64,000 nt of DNA from Corynebacterium glaucum (GTDB lineage Bacteria; Actinomycetota; Actinomycetes; Mycobacteriales; Mycobacteriaceae): contig NZ_CP019688.1 in assembly GCF_002287505.1 (NCBI RefSeq), positions 248,001-312,000 of the forward strand, given 5' to 3'. The notes beneath the pieces were generated by a model. The model was given only the letters and a program-made list of their open reading frames with translations, did not search any database and was not told the origin of the DNA. Each line of letters opens with the position of its first letter. Position 1 is the first letter of the stretch. A program made the position numbers and the translations under genes. Below, one piece after another: positions 26,234-35,865 of this stretch.

Positions 26234-27307
26234 ATGACCAGACGCAACCTCTCGAATGCCCCGCTGATCGAAGCGGCCAACGGACGCACACCTGCACGCA
26301 CGCCGGTGTGGTTCATGCGCCAGGCCGGGCGCTCACTTCCGGAGTACCGCGAGGTGCGCGAGGGCATTGCGATGCTCGACTCCTGCTTCATGCCTGAATT
26401 ACTCGCGGAGATCACGCTGCAGCCGGTGCGCCGCCACGACGTGGACGCGGCGATCTTGTTCTCCGACATCGTGGTGCCGCTGAAGGCGGCCGGGGTGGAC
26501 GTGGAGATTGTGCCAGGCAAAGGTCCCGTGGTGGCGGAGCCGGTTCGCGGTCGAGAGGACGTCGATAAGCTTCCTGTGCTTGAGGCTGATGTGGCTGAGG
26601 TTGCTGACGGCATTGCCATCATCCTCGATGAGCTTTCTGATGCCCAGGCCTTGATCGGGTTTGTGGGCGCGCCGTTTACGCTGGCCAGCTACCTGATTGA
26701 GGGCGGGCCGAGCAAGAACCACGAGCGCACAAAGGCGATGATGCATGCGGATCCGGCAACGTGGCACGCGCTGATGGAGAAGCTGGTGCCGACCATTACC
26801 GCGTTCCTGCGCACGCAGGTCAACGCGGGAATTGACGCGATGCAGCTGTTTGACTCTTGGGCGGGTTTTCTCACCGAGCGCGACTACCGCGAGCACGTGC
26901 TGCCGTACTCGACGCAGATTCTGGAGTCTGTGGCGGGTGAGATCCCGCGCATTCACTTCGGCGTCGCAACCGGTGAGCTGCTTGGAGCGATGTCCGATGC
27001 CGGCCCTGAGGTGATGGGCGTGGACTGGCGCGTGCCGCTGGATGTGGCGGCGCGCAGGTTCTCCTCGCCGCGAGTCTTGCAGGGCAACCTGGATCCGGCA
27101 ATGCTGTTTGCCGGTACGGACGTGGTGCGCGGCGAGGTGGCGCGGATCAAGGCGGAGGCGGCGCAGGCGATGACAGAAGGCACCGCAACGGGCCACATCT
27201 TCAACCTGGGCCACGGCGTGCTGCCGACCACCGACGCGGACGCGATTACGGAGGCTGTGCGGATCATCCACGAGCCAGCGGGCGAAATGGTAAGCGAGGA
27301 GGCGTAA
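26234..27307 (+). CDS. hemE: uroporphyrinogen decarboxylase
   Basis: 357 residues. Decarboxylates the four acetate side chains of uroporphyrinogen III to coproporphyrinogen III. Signature VWFMRQAGRSLPEYRE, the catalytic Asp region AAILFSDIVVPLKAAG, GFVGAPFTLASYLIEGG, MQLFDSWAGFL and GHGVLPTTD. ATG 26234 is chosen over 26210 because the family block starts soon after and a -10 precedes it. The hemY gene starts on the base after its stop. Confidence 0.97.
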   Translation: MTRRNLSNAPLIEAANGRTPARTPVWFMRQAGRSLPEYREVREGIAMLDSCFMPELLAEITLQPVRRHDVDAAILFSDIVVPLKAAGVDVEIVPGKGPVVAEPVRGREDVDKLPVLEADVAEVADGIAIILDELSDAQALIGFVGAPFTLASYLIEGGPSKNHERTKAMMHADPATWHALMEKLVPTITAFLRTQVNAGIDAMQLFDSWAGFLTERDYREHVLPYSTQILESVAGEIPRIHFGVATGELLGAMSDAGPEVMGVDWRVPLDVAARRFSSPRVLQGNLDPAMLFAGTDVVRGEVARIKAEAAQAMTEGTATGHIFNLGHGVLPTTDADAITEAVRIIHEPAGEMVSEEA

Positions 27308-28765
27308 ATGCGAGTTGCAATTATCGGCGCCGGTCTTGCTGGGCTGACTTGTGCATACGAGTTGGGGCAGCGGGGCGGGGGCGCTGTAGACGCAGGGGGC
27401 GCTGTAGACGCGCTGAATGTGGATGTCTACGAGGCCACTGACCGCATCGGCGGCAAGCTCTACACCGTGCCGTTCGAAGGCGGCCCGACGGACATGGGCG
27501 CCGAGGCGTTCATGGCGCGCCGGGCGGACGCGGTGGAGTTCTTCCGCGAGCTGGGTCTGGGGGAGTCGCTGGTTGAACCTTCTGGGCTGGGCTCGCTGGT
27601 CTATCTCGACGGGCGCACAGAGTCGCTGCCGCGCGGTGGGATCATGGGCATTCCGTCGACAAGCGAGGGTGTGGCGCACCTGGTCTCTGCAGAAACTGCG
27701 GCGCGCATCGATGCTGAGTCCGAGCGCGAGGGATTTGCATGGACCGTCGGCGGGGACATGAATGTTGGCGCGCTGGTGCGCGAGCGCTACGGCGACGAAG
27801 TTGTGGACAACATTGTCACCTCGCTGCTTGGCGGCGTGTACTCGTGCGCGGCCGATGACCTCGGCGTGCGCGCGACGATTCCGCAGCTGGCGGACGAGTT
27901 TGACCGGCTCGTGCGCGAGCAAGGCGCGGAGCAAGGCTCGCTTCACGGGACTGTCCACTTGTCCACCGCCGTGCGCAACCTGGAGAACGCCCGTAAGCAA
28001 CTGCCCACCGGCCAGGGTGCGGTTTTCAACGCGTTCCGCGACGGCTACCAGGAGCTCTACGAAACGCTTGCCGAGGCGTCCGGTGCCTCCATCTACATCG
28101 ACGCGTTCATCTCCGGCATCGCGCGCCAGGGCGACGGCTTCACGCTCAAGGGCGGCGAGCGCGACGAGGATGGGCGCGACCGCGTCTACGACAAGATCGT
28201 GCTTGCGGTGCCCGCGCCGACGGCAGCGCTTCTGCTCAAACAGATAGCGCCCGACGTGGCCGCGGAGCTGAAGTCGGTGCAGCTCGCCAACTCCGCGGTC
28301 GTGGGCATGCGCTTTGCCACCGACGAGGGCCTGCCGCAGAACTCCGGTGTGCTCGTTGCCGCAGGTGAGCAGGACGTGCGCGCGAAGGCGTTCACCCTTT
28401 CCTCGCGTAAATGGCCGCACCTCGCCGAGCGCGGGGGAGCGCTCGTGCGCGCCAGCTTTGGCCGCTTCGGCGACGACGTGGCCATCCGCGCCGACGAGGA
28501 CGACCTCGTGGATTGGGCCCTTGATGACCTGCAGACCGTCACCGGTTTCGACGGTCGCGCCGCCGGCCTCGAAGAAATCTACGTGCAGCGCTGGTTCGGC
28601 GGGCTGCCCCGCTTCGACGAGCAGCACCTCAGCACCGTCGCGCGGGTCAAGGAGCTTTTGCTTCACGACGCCCCCTCGATCCGCGTTACCGGAGCCTGGG
28701 CGAGCGGGGTAGGCGTGCCTGCTGTGATTGCGGACGCGAGGGCCGTCGTCAAGCATTTGCTCTAA
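27308..28765 (+). CDS. hemY: coproporphyrinogen III oxidase of the HemY/CgoX type
   Basis: 485 residues. FAD-dependent oxidase; in Gram-positive bacteria HemY (CgoX) oxidises coproporphyrinogen III in the coproporphyrin-dependent heme route. FAD-binding GxGxxG at the N-terminus (VAIIGAGLAGLTCAYELGQ), ATDRIGGKLYT, then FNAFRDGYQELYETLAEA, and the C-terminal FAD block SIRVTGAWASGVGVPAVIADA. Odd point: an 18-bp tandem duplication near residues 24-35 (GGAVDA twice) lengthens the loop after the first helix. Starts directly after hemE. Confidence 0.93.
   Translation: MRVAIIGAGLAGLTCAYELGQRGGGAVDAGGAVDALNVDVYEATDRIGGKLYTVPFEGGPTDMGAEAFMARRADAVEFFRELGLGESLVEPSGLGSLVYLDGRTESLPRGGIMGIPSTSEGVAHLVSAETAARIDAESEREGFAWTVGGDMNVGALVRERYGDEVVDNIVTSLLGGVYSCAADDLGVRATIPQLADEFDRLVREQGAEQGSLHGTVHLSTAVRNLENARKQLPTGQGAVFNAFRDGYQELYETLAEASGASIYIDAFISGIARQGDGFTLKGGERDEDGRDRVYDKIVLAVPAPTAALLLKQIAPDVAAELKSVQLANSAVVGMRFATDEGLPQNSGVLVAAGEQDVRAKAFTLSSRKWPHLAERGGALVRASFGRFGDDVAIRADEDDLVDWALDDLQTVTGFDGRAAGLEEIYVQRWFGGLPRFDEQHLSTVARVKELLLHDAPSIRVTGAWASGVGVPAVIADARAVVKHLL
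27377..27412 (+). repeat. 18-bp tandem duplication inside hemY
   Basis: Two adjacent copies of GGGGGCGCTGTAGACGC plus A or G (27377-27394, 27395-27412). In frame; adds six residues to the loop following the FAD-binding beta-alpha unit. Confidence 0.85.
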
Positions 28766-28826
28766 CTGCCCTGTACTGGCGAGCTGGGAGCCTGGTTCCA
28801 AGGCGGGGTTTCGCGCGCGCGTGGGC

Positions 28827-28832
28827 TAGGTT
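28827..28832 (+). promoter_or_regulatory. -10 element TAGGTT of the DedA gene, leaderless
   Basis: TAGGTT, 8 bases, then ATG 28841. Confidence 0.45.
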
Positions 28833-28840
28833 GATCACCT

Positions 28841-29659
28841 ATGACGAACAACGCGGACGCGCACGAACCGAAAGGGGTGCCCGAGGGCGAGGCTGCTGCC
28901 GAGGCTCCGATCGAAGCTGCTGTTGAGGCCCCTGCCGAGAAGGAGTGGTGGGAGGAAGAGGGCCTGCCTTGGAACTCCAAACCCACCAAGGCCGACTACT
29001 GGTGCCTGGCGTGGTTCGGCTTTGCCGGACTCTTTGGACTGTGCATGATCCCGCTGCGCGCGTGGCTGCTCGGCCTCGACCCGCCGATCATGCTCGCGCT
29101 GACTGGCTCGCGCGTGGGTGCCGCCTCTACCGGTGCGCTTGCGGCGGTGGGGGAGGCTGCCAATTGGTGGATCTACCTGCTCCTTGGCTCGCTCGTGGCA
29201 ATTAAGTTCGACTGGGTTTACTGGTGGGCCGGCAAGCTGTGGGGGCGCGGCATCTTGGATGTGCAGGGGGCAAACTCTGAGCGCGCCGCGAAGAACATCG
29301 CGCGCGTTGAGGGCTGGGCAGTGAAGCTGGGCTGGCTGGGCATCTTCCTCGCCTACGTGCCGATTCCGCTGCCGATCGCGCTCGTGGTGTTCGTACTGAT
29401 GGGCATGACGGGCATGCCGGCGTGGAAGTTCATGCTGCTGGACTTCATCTCGAAGACGCTGTGGTCGCTGCTCTACTTCGGCTTGGGTTGGATCATCGGC
29501 GAGCCGGTGGTCTACGTGCTGGAGCAGTACGCGAAGGTGGCGAACTGGATCGCGATTGGCCTGATCGTGGTCGTGTTCATCGGTGTGTACCGCAACCAGT
29601 CGAAGAAGGAGCGCGCCGCGACCGCCGCGATGGGTGGGGCAGTCGACGCGTCGCACTAG
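28841..29659 (+). CDS. DedA-family (VTT domain) membrane protein
   Basis: 272 residues. An acidic, Ala/Glu-rich cytoplasmic N-terminus (1-55), then about five hydrophobic segments with the VTT/SNARE-associated pattern: a re-entrant stretch near 90-130 and the conserved second half [21 protein letters not shown] followed by [19 protein letters not shown]. DedA proteins are linked to lipid-carrier (undecaprenyl phosphate) or phospholipid flipping. The usual G-x-x-x-R block is present in altered form. It lies between hemY and hemL. Confidence 0.83.
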   Translation: MTNNADAHEPKGVPEGEAAAEAPIEAAVEAPAEKEWWEEEGLPWNSKPTKADYWCLAWFGFAGLFGLCMIPLRAWLLGLDPPIMLALTGSRVGAASTGALAAVGEAANWWIYLLLGSLVAIKFDWVYWWAGKLWGRGILDVQGANSERAAKNIARVEGWAVKLGWLGIFLAYVPIPLPIALVVFVLMGMTGMPAWKFMLLDFISKTLWSLLYFGLGWIIGEPVVYVLEQYAKVANWIAIGLIVVVFIGVYRNQSKKERAATAAMGGAVDASH

Positions 29660-29700
29660 AGCGCCCACGCACACCAGGCGGCGGGCTAATCCGGATGTCC

Positions 29701-29706
29701 TAGACT
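29701..29706 (+). promoter_or_regulatory. -10 element TAGACT of hemL, leaderless
   Basis: TAGACT, 8 bases, then ATG 29715. This supports ATG 29715 over more upstream in-frame codons. Confidence 0.5.
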
Positions 29707-29714
29707 GGGCAATT

Positions 29715-31040
29715 ATGACCGACCAGCAGCAGCCAACCTCAGCCAACACCGCTCGCTCCAAAGCGCTCTTTGACCGCGCGCAGCAGCTCACCCCAGGCGG
29801 CGTGAACTCGCCGGTGCGCGCGTTCGGTTCTGTCGGTGGCCAGACCCGCTTCATTGAAAGCGCGCACGGCAGCACGCTTATCGACGCTGACGGCAACGCG
29901 TACGTCGACCTGGTCAACTCCTGGGGGCCGATGTTGCACGGCCACGCGCACCCGGAGATCCTCGACGCAGTGCACCGTGCCCTGGAAAAAGGCCTGAGCT
30001 TCGGCGCACCGACCGAGGCGGAGGTAGAGATCGCGGAGCTGATCACCCAGCGCACCTCGGTGGAGGAGGTGCGCATGGTCAACTCCGGCACCGAGGCCAC
30101 GATGAGCGCGGTGCGCCTGGCGCGCGGGTTCACGGGACGGTCGAAGATCATCAAGTTCGAGGGCTGCTACCACGGCCACGTCGACGCGCTGCTCGCGTCC
30201 GCAGGCTCTGGCGTCGCCACGTTCTCGCTCCCGGAATCCCCGGGCGTGACCGGCGCGCAGGCCGCCGACACCATCGTCGTGCCCTTCAACGACCTCGCCG
30301 CAGTGCAGCTCGCCTTCGAGCAGAATCCGGACGAGATCGCGTGCATCATCACCGAGGCCGCCGCCGGCAACATGGGCACCGTCGCCCCGCAAAATGACTT
30401 CAACGCCCAGCTCAAAGAGCTCGCGCACTCCCACGGAGCTTTGCTCATTATCGACGAAGTGATGACCGGCTTCCGCACTTCCTACCAGGGCTGGTTCGGA
30501 GTAGATAACGTCTCAGGGGATCTGACCACCTTTGGCAAGGTGATCTCCGGGGGCCTGCCTGCAGCGGCATTCGGTGGGCGCCGCGACATCATGGAGCACC
30601 TCGCGCCGAACGGCCCCGTCTACCAAGCGGGCACGCTTTCCGGAAACCCGGTTGCAATGGCCGCCGGTATGGCGAGCTTGCGCCTGGCCAGCGAGGACAT
30701 CTACCCGACGCTCAACCAGAACGCGGACACCTTGGCCACGCTGATCTCCGACGCACTAGCCCGCGAAGGCGTTGCACACCACATCCAGCGCGCCGCGACC
30801 ATGCTTTCGGTGCGCTTCGCGGAAGGCGAGGGCACGAACTTCGCTGATATGAAGGCAGCGGACACGTTCCGCTATGCGCCGTTCTTCCACGCGCTGCTCG
30901 ATGCCGGCGTGTACGCACCGCCGAGCGCATTCGAGACGTGGTTTGTTTCCACCGCGCTCACCGCCGAGGACTTCGGCACGATCGAGCAGGCACTTGGCGC
31001 CGCTGCGAAGGCGGCCGCGGCGGCGGAGCCCGCAGCATGA
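29715..31040 (+). CDS. hemL: glutamate-1-semialdehyde 2,1-aminomutase
   Basis: 441 residues. PLP enzyme making 5-aminolevulinate from glutamate-1-semialdehyde, the step after HemA. Blocks: [80 protein letters not shown] and the PLP Lys275 in [18 protein letters not shown]. The stop overlaps the next start (ATGA). Confidence 0.97.
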   Translation: MTDQQQPTSANTARSKALFDRAQQLTPGGVNSPVRAFGSVGGQTRFIESAHGSTLIDADGNAYVDLVNSWGPMLHGHAHPEILDAVHRALEKGLSFGAPTEAEVEIAELITQRTSVEEVRMVNSGTEATMSAVRLARGFTGRSKIIKFEGCYHGHVDALLASAGSGVATFSLPESPGVTGAQAADTIVVPFNDLAAVQLAFEQNPDEIACIITEAAAGNMGTVAPQNDFNAQLKELAHSHGALLIIDEVMTGFRTSYQGWFGVDNVSGDLTTFGKVISGGLPAAAFGGRRDIMEHLAPNGPVYQAGTLSGNPVAMAAGMASLRLASEDIYPTLNQNADTLATLISDALAREGVAHHIQRAATMLSVRFAEGEGTNFADMKAADTFRYAPFFHALLDAGVYAPPSAFETWFVSTALTAEDFGTIEQALGAAAKAAAAAEPAA

Positions 31041-31666
31041 CGCAGCCAAGCGCAGCTCGCGACGACACCAGAACCACCGTGCACCTCGTGCGCCACGGCG
31101 AGGTCTACAACCCGAACAAGCTGCTCTACGGGCGCATGCCGGGCTACCACTTAAGCTCGCGCGGGCGTTCGATGGCGGCGGTAACCGCGAAGTTTTTCGC
31201 AGGGCGCGATGTGGTTTACCTGGCGGCGAGCCCGCTCGAGCGCGCGCAGGAGACCGCAGCACCGATCGCCGAGGTCACCGGCTGCGAAGTGGACACACTC
31301 GAGGACATCATCGAAGCTGCCAACACGTTTGAGGGGCTGCGTACCAAGGGGTGGCGCTCCCAGCTGCTCAACCCCATCCGCTGGCGACACATGACGAACC
31401 CGTTGGAACCGAGCTGGGGTGAGCCTTACGAGGAGATTCTCAAAAGGATGCTCGCGGCCGTCGATAATGTGCGAGAGCGTGCGGAAGGCCACGAGGCGGT
31501 ACTGGTGAGCCACCAGCTGCCGATTGTGATGGTGCAGCGCTATGTGCAGGGCAAGCGGCTGCAGCATGCGAAGCGCGAGTGCGACCTGGCGAGTGTGACG
31601 TCACTTGTGTTTGACGGTGACCGTGTTATTGACTGGGAGTACGCAACTCCAGCGGCTCACATCTAA
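31037..31666 (+). CDS. histidine phosphatase (phosphoglycerate-mutase family)
   Basis: 209 residues, 4-base overlap with hem[22 protein letters not shown] carries the catalytic RHG His; [15 protein letters not shown] the Arg/Glu pocket; [16 protein letters not shown] the second His. These are signatures of the histidine phosphatase superfamily. Substrate specificity cannot be read. It is coupled to hemL and followed by the thioredoxin-like lipoprotein; this order (hemL-PGM-tlpA-ccdA-resB-ccsA) is typical of corynebacteria and mycobacteria. Confidence 0.9.
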   Translation: MTQPSAARDDTRTTVHLVRHGEVYNPNKLLYGRMPGYHLSSRGRSMAAVTAKFFAGRDVVYLAASPLERAQETAAPIAEVTGCEVDTLEDIIEAANTFEGLRTKGWRSQLLNPIRWRHMTNPLEPSWGEPYEEILKRMLAAVDNVRERAEGHEAVLVSHQLPIVMVQRYVQGKRLQHAKRECDLASVTSLVFDGDRVIDWEYATPAAHI

Positions 31667-31686
31667 ATCATCTAAATCATCTAAAA
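31661..31686 (+). repeat. short 9-bp direct repeats at the end of the histidine phosphatase gene
   Basis: ATCTAAATC is present almost three times in a row, covering the stop codon. Probably replication slippage. Confidence 0.6.
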
Positions 31687-31721
31687 CGCAGTTCAACGCA
31701 TCTCGAGGTAGCTCAATTTCC

Positions 31722-32312
31722 ATGCAGTCCAAGACCGTTGCCGCGCTCACGTGCGCGCTGGCGCTCACGTTGCCCGTTGCGGCGGGGTGCGCGAACACCG
31801 GCAGCGACGGCGGCGACACATTCGCGTTCCACTCGCCGGGCGGGCAAGTAGAGATCTTCTACGACGAGGCGGAGCGCAAGCCGCTTGAGGATTTCAGCGG
31901 AGAATCGCTGATGGAGCCGGGCGAGGAGATCGCCTTGAGCGACTTCGACGGCCAGATCGTGGTGCTCAACGCCTGGGGGCAGTGGTGCGCACCGTGCCGC
32001 GCCGAGGTGGATGACCTGCAGGAGGTCCAGGAGGCGCTGCAGGCATCCGGCCAGGGCACCGTGCTGGGCATCAACGTGCGCGACCACAACCCGGAGATCT
32101 CGCGCGACTTTCTGCTGGATAACGGCGTGACCTACCCGTCGATCTATGACCCGCCGTTCAAAACCGCGGCTTTCCTCGGTGGCGTACCCAGCTCCGTCAT
32201 CCCCACCACCGTGGTGCTGGACAAACAGCACCGCCCGGCCGCGGTCTTCCTGCGCGAAATCACCGCGGATGATCTGCTCGAGGTCACAGCGCAGCTGGAG
32301 GCGGAAAGCTAG
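31722..32312 (+). CDS. resA: TlpA/ResA-like thioredoxin lipoprotein, cytochrome c maturation
   Basis: 196 residues from ATG 31722. Signal peptide with lipobox VAAGC (Cys23), so anchored outside the membrane. Thioredoxin fold with active site WCAPC in VLNAWGQWCAPCRAEVDDL and cis-Pro in VIPTTVVLD; the segment before is the TlpA-type cap. Such proteins reduce apocytochrome c before heme ligation, taking electrons from CcdA, whose gene overlaps by one base. Symbol by analogy. Confidence 0.88.
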   Translation: MQSKTVAALTCALALTLPVAAGCANTGSDGGDTFAFHSPGGQVEIFYDEAERKPLEDFSGESLMEPGEEIALSDFDGQIVVLNAWGQWCAPCRAEVDDLQEVQEALQASGQGTVLGINVRDHNPEISRDFLLDNGVTYPSIYDPPFKTAAFLGGVPSSVIPTTVVLDKQHRPAAVFLREITADDLLEVTAQLEAES

Positions 32313-33091
32313 TGGGCGAAGCATTTTCCAACCTCGCTACCGAGGGCCCGCTGCTGCTCGGCATGCTCGCGGCGGCGCTTGCGGGCTTGGTCTCGTTCGC
32401 CTCGCCGTGCGTGATCCCGCTGGTGCCGGGCTACATGTCGTACCTTACCGGCGTCGTCGGCGGTGAAATGACCTTCGACGAGCACGGCCCGCGCGTGACT
32501 AACCGGCAAGGCCGCGTCGCCGGTGCCGCGCTGCTGTTCATCGTCGGGTTCACCGTCGTGTTCCTGCTGGCCACCGTCTCCGTCTTTGGCGCGATCAGCA
32601 TGATCCGCCTCAACGCGGACACGCTGATGCGCGTCGGCGGTGTGATCACCATCCTCATGGGCATCGTGTTCATGGGCGCTGTCCCGGCATTGCAGCACGA
32701 CACCCGTATGCAGCCGAAACGCTGGGCGACCGTCCTCGGCGCGCCACTGCTCGGCGGCGTATTCGCGCTCGGCTGGACCCCGTGCCTGGGCCCGACGCTC
32801 GCCGCGATCATCTCCGTCTCCGTCGGCACCGAGGGCTTCACCGCGGTGCGCGGCGTCGTCCTCGTCATCGCCTACTGCCTCGGCCTCGGCCTGCCGTTTC
32901 TGCTCATCGCGCTCGGCAGCGTGAAAGCGGTGCGCAGCATCGACTTTCTGCGCCGCCACTCGCGCGCCATCCAGATCATCGGCGGTATCGCCATGATCAT
33001 CGTCGGCCTCCTGCTGCTTACCGGCGCGTGGAACCACTTCATCGGCTGGACGCGCCAACTCACCACCGGCTTCGGAACCACGGTGATCTAG
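32312..33091 (+). CDS. ccdA: CcdA-type thiol reductant transporter
   Basis: 259 residues, GTG start overlapping the previous stop (TAGTG). Six membrane spans with the paired cysteines in FASPCVIPLVPGY and GWTPCLGPTLAA, the hallmark of CcdA/DsbD-beta. It passes electrons from cytoplasmic thioredoxin to the extracytoplasmic thioredoxin-like lipoprotein. Next gene starts immediately after its stop. Confidence 0.93.
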   Translation: MGEAFSNLATEGPLLLGMLAAALAGLVSFASPCVIPLVPGYMSYLTGVVGGEMTFDEHGPRVTNRQGRVAGAALLFIVGFTVVFLLATVSVFGAISMIRLNADTLMRVGGVITILMGIVFMGAVPALQHDTRMQPKRWATVLGAPLLGGVFALGWTPCLGPTLAAIISVSVGTEGFTAVRGVVLVIAYCLGLGLPFLLIALGSVKAVRSIDFLRRHSRAIQIIGGIAMIIVGLLLLTGAWNHFIGWTRQLTTGFGTTVI

Positions 33092-34747
33092 ATGCTGACC
33101 TGGCTCAAAAAGGCATGGCACTGGCTGACCAGCATGAGCACCGCGCTCATCCTGCTCTTCCTCCTCGCGCTCGCCGCCATCCCCGGCGCACTCTTGCCGC
33201 AGCGCCAGGTGAGCACCACGCTTGTCGACGAATACTTGGCAGCGAACCCCACCATGGGGCCGATTTACGACAAGCTGCAGTTCTTCGACGTGTTCTCCTC
33301 GGCGTGGTTCATCGCGATTGTCACCTTGCTGATGGTCTCGCTCGTCGGCTGCATTATCCCGCGCTCGATCGACCACTGGCGCGCGTACAAAACCCCGCCC
33401 ACGCGCGCGCCGAAATACCTCTCGCGCATGCCGCTGTACGCGGAAGGTGTGGTGGACGGCGACCAACGAAGCGTCGATAAGCATGTGCGAACGGTGCTGA
33501 ACCGATGGCGAACCGAAAGCTACGAGCCGGCCGAGGACCGTGCGGGCACGTATTCGATTTCGGCTGAGCGCGGCTACACCCGCGAGCTGATGAACCTGCT
33601 GTTCCACATCGGGCTAGTCGGCATGATGCTCGCGTTCGCCGCAGGTCGCATGGTGTTTTATGAGGGTCAAGCCATCGTGGTCACCAACTCGGAATCGCCG
33701 CACGCGATCGAGGTGGAGCGCTCGCGCGAGTTCTGCAACACCTCGCCGTCCAACTTCGACGTGTTCAAAGCTGGTTCGCTTTTCGACGGCACCGGGCTGA
33801 CGCCATTCTGCTTCGAGTCGCACAACTTCCGCGCGAAGTATTTGAACACGGGACAGGCGAACGGGTTCTGGTCCGACATTTCCTACACCGACGACTTGAG
33901 CGCGCCGCGCAGTGAGTGGCAGGACTTCACCCTCGAGGTGAACAAGCCGCTGCGCGTCCACGGCAACCGCATCTACCTGCAAGGCCACGGGTTCGCGCCG
34001 CAGGTCACCATCACCTGGCCGAACGGCGAATCGCGCACCCAGATGGTGCAGTTCCGGCCCACCGATGTGATCAACTTCCTCTCCTCTGGCGTGATGCGCT
34101 TCGACCCGCCGGCCGGCATGTACCCGGATCTCGCCGAGCGCCGCGAGAACCAGATCGCCATCACGGGTGTCTTCGCCCCGACCGCGCGCTGGACCGGCCC
34201 GAACGGCGACATGCTCGAATCGGCGTTCCCGGCGATGGAGGATCCGGCGATGGCGGTCGAGGTCTACGTCGGCGATGCCGGCCTGGACACCGGCCGCCCG
34301 CAGAACATCTTCGTGCTTGACCAGTCGCTCATCGCGGACGGTCGGTTGGAAAAGGTCGATCGCCTCCAGCTCGAGCCAGGGGAGCAGATGCTTGTCGACG
34401 TCGGCGATCCTGCCGGCCCGGTGTCAGTGAGCTTCGACGGCGCGGCAGAATTCGCCAACTACCAGATCTCCCGCGATCCGTTCCAACAGTGGACCCTGGT
34501 GGCCACCGTGATCATGCTGGCCACGCTCGCCGCATCGCTGACCATCAGGCGCCGCCGCGTGTGGGTACGCGTGCATGAGCTTGTCGACGGTCAGGACGAC
34601 GCGCCTGCTTCAGTCCGCGTCGAGATCGCCGGTCTGGCGCGCACCGACCGCGCGGGCTGGGGCGGCGAATTCGACGAGATTGTGGAGGCCATTTTCGGCG
34701 TGGCCGACGCGGAGGAGCACGGCGAGTTCGACGAGCCAGACCTGTAA
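33092..34747 (+). CDS. resB: cytochrome c biogenesis protein ResB (Ccs1)
   Basis: 551 residues. Three N-terminal spans (about 13-35, 68-90, 165-187), a large extracytoplasmic domain (about 190-460) and a last span near 465-485, the ResB layout. MSTALILLFLLALAAIPGALLPQR is the conserved first span. With CcsA it forms the system II heme delivery/ligation complex. Two copies of the iterated 11-mer lie near its N-terminal third and two near its end. Confidence 0.93.
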   Translation: MLTWLKKAWHWLTSMSTALILLFLLALAAIPGALLPQRQVSTTLVDEYLAANPTMGPIYDKLQFFDVFSSAWFIAIVTLLMVSLVGCIIPRSIDHWRAYKTPPTRAPKYLSRMPLYAEGVVDGDQRSVDKHVRTVLNRWRTESYEPAEDRAGTYSISAERGYTRELMNLLFHIGLVGMMLAFAAGRMVFYEGQAIVVTNSESPHAIEVERSREFCNTSPSNFDVFKAGSLFDGTGLTPFCFESHNFRAKYLNTGQANGFWSDISYTDDLSAPRSEWQDFTLEVNKPLRVHGNRIYLQGHGFAPQVTITWPNGESRTQMVQFRPTDVINFLSSGVMRFDPPAGMYPDLAERRENQIAITGVFAPTARWTGPNGDMLESAFPAMEDPAMAVEVYVGDAGLDTGRPQNIFVLDQSLIADGRLEKVDRLQLEPGEQMLVDVGDPAGPVSVSFDGAAEFANYQISRDPFQQWTLVATVIMLATLAASLTIRRRRVWVRVHELVDGQDDAPASVRVEIAGLARTDRAGWGGEFDEIVEAIFGVADAEEHGEFDEPDL

Positions 34748-34774
34748 GTACTTGGTGGTCTACACCTGGTGAAG

Positions 34775-34780
34775 TAGGGT
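34775..34780 (+). promoter_or_regulatory. -10 element TAGGGT of ccsA, leaderless
   Basis: TAGGGT, 7 bases, then ATG 34788. Confidence 0.4.
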
Positions 34781-34787
34781 AAACACC

Positions 34788-35852
34788 ATGCTCGTGGATT
34801 CTTCAATGGCCGCCCTGTCGGACCTGACATTCCGCACGGCGTTTGTGATTTACCTTGCCGCGCTGGTGATGTCCTGCATCTACTACGGTCGCCTGCTCGG
34901 TGTGATCGACATGCGCCGGGAACGCCAAGCGCGCGACGCCGCGAAGCAGTCCGCAGAGGCTAAGACCGCTGTTGCCGTCGGCGCCGGCGGTGGAAGCGAC
35001 GACGTGGTGGTCGCCGGATCCACAGCCGACACCACCGACACCGACGCCACCGACACGGCCGAATTCGATGCCGAGTACGACAAGCGGGTCGCCGGTGCCC
35101 GCAAGTGGGCCGGTATGACGCAGGCGCTGGTGTGGTTCGGCGTGACGCTGCACATCGTCGCCTTTGTCACCCGCGGCCTGGCTGCGAACCGCTTCCCGCT
35201 GGGCAACCTCTACGAATACATCCTGTTCATGACCGCGGTAATCATGGTGGTCGCAGCCGTGGTGGTGCAGCGCAAGAGCTGGCACTCCGTCTGGCCGTGG
35301 CTGCTCTCTCCCATGATCGTGGTCATGTTCTTGAACTCCACGGTGTTCCACATCCAGGCCGCGCCCGTGGTGCCGGCGCTGCAGTCCTACTGGATGCCGG
35401 TACACGTGTCCACGGTGTCTATCGGCGCGTCGATTGGCGTGGTGTCCGGCATCTTCGCGTTGCTCTACCTGCTGCGCATGTGGCAGCCGAAGGGCGAGGA
35501 GCGCGGTTTCTTCGGCGCACTCGCCAAACCGCTGCCGAGCGCGAAGACACTGGACCAGATCACCTACAAGACCGCGATCATCACCCTGCCGCTGTACGGC
35601 ATTGGCATCGTTTTCGGCGCGATCTGGGCAGAGGTGGCCTGGGGCCGCCCGTGGAACTGGGACGCCAAGGAGACGGTGTCCATGATCACCTGGGTGCTGT
35701 ACGCCGCCTACCTGCACGCGCGTGCGACCGCCGGCTGGAAGAACTCGAAGGCGGCATGGATTAACGTCTTCGCGCTTTCGATGACCGTGTTCAACATGAT
35801 CTATGTGAATTTCGTTTCGGCGTCGCTGCACTCATACGCTGGCTTGAACTAG
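34788..35852 (+). CDS. ccsA: cytochrome c biogenesis protein CcsA (ResC/CcsB), heme handling
   Basis: 354 residues, about eight spans. The tryptophan-rich heme-binding motif is present as WGRPWNWDAKETVSMITW, with GNLYEYILF and conserved His in VTLHIVAF, FHIQAAP, PVHVS and the final SASLHSYAG. Unlike typical members it has an additional acidic Asp/Thr-rich cytoplasmic insert (about 50-95) after the first span. It works with ResB to export heme and attach it to apocytochrome c. Confidence 0.94.
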   Translation: MLVDSSMAALSDLTFRTAFVIYLAALVMSCIYYGRLLGVIDMRRERQARDAAKQSAEAKTAVAVGAGGGSDDVVVAGSTADTTDTDATDTAEFDAEYDKRVAGARKWAGMTQALVWFGVTLHIVAFVTRGLAANRFPLGNLYEYILFMTAVIMVVAAVVVQRKSWHSVWPWLLSPMIVVMFLNSTVFHIQAAPVVPALQSYWMPVHVSTVSIGASIGVVSGIFALLYLLRMWQPKGEERGFFGALAKPLPSAKTLDQITYKTAIITLPLYGIGIVFGAIWAEVAWGRPWNWDAKETVSMITWVLYAAYLHARATAGWKNSKAAWINVFALSMTVFNMIYVNFVSASLHSYAGLN

Positions 35853-35865
35853 CATCGACAGCATT

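Noticed and set aside
34754..34766. GGTG-GTCTA-CACC inverted repeat before ccsA
   Set aside because: 4-bp arms are expected by chance in G+C-rich DNA.
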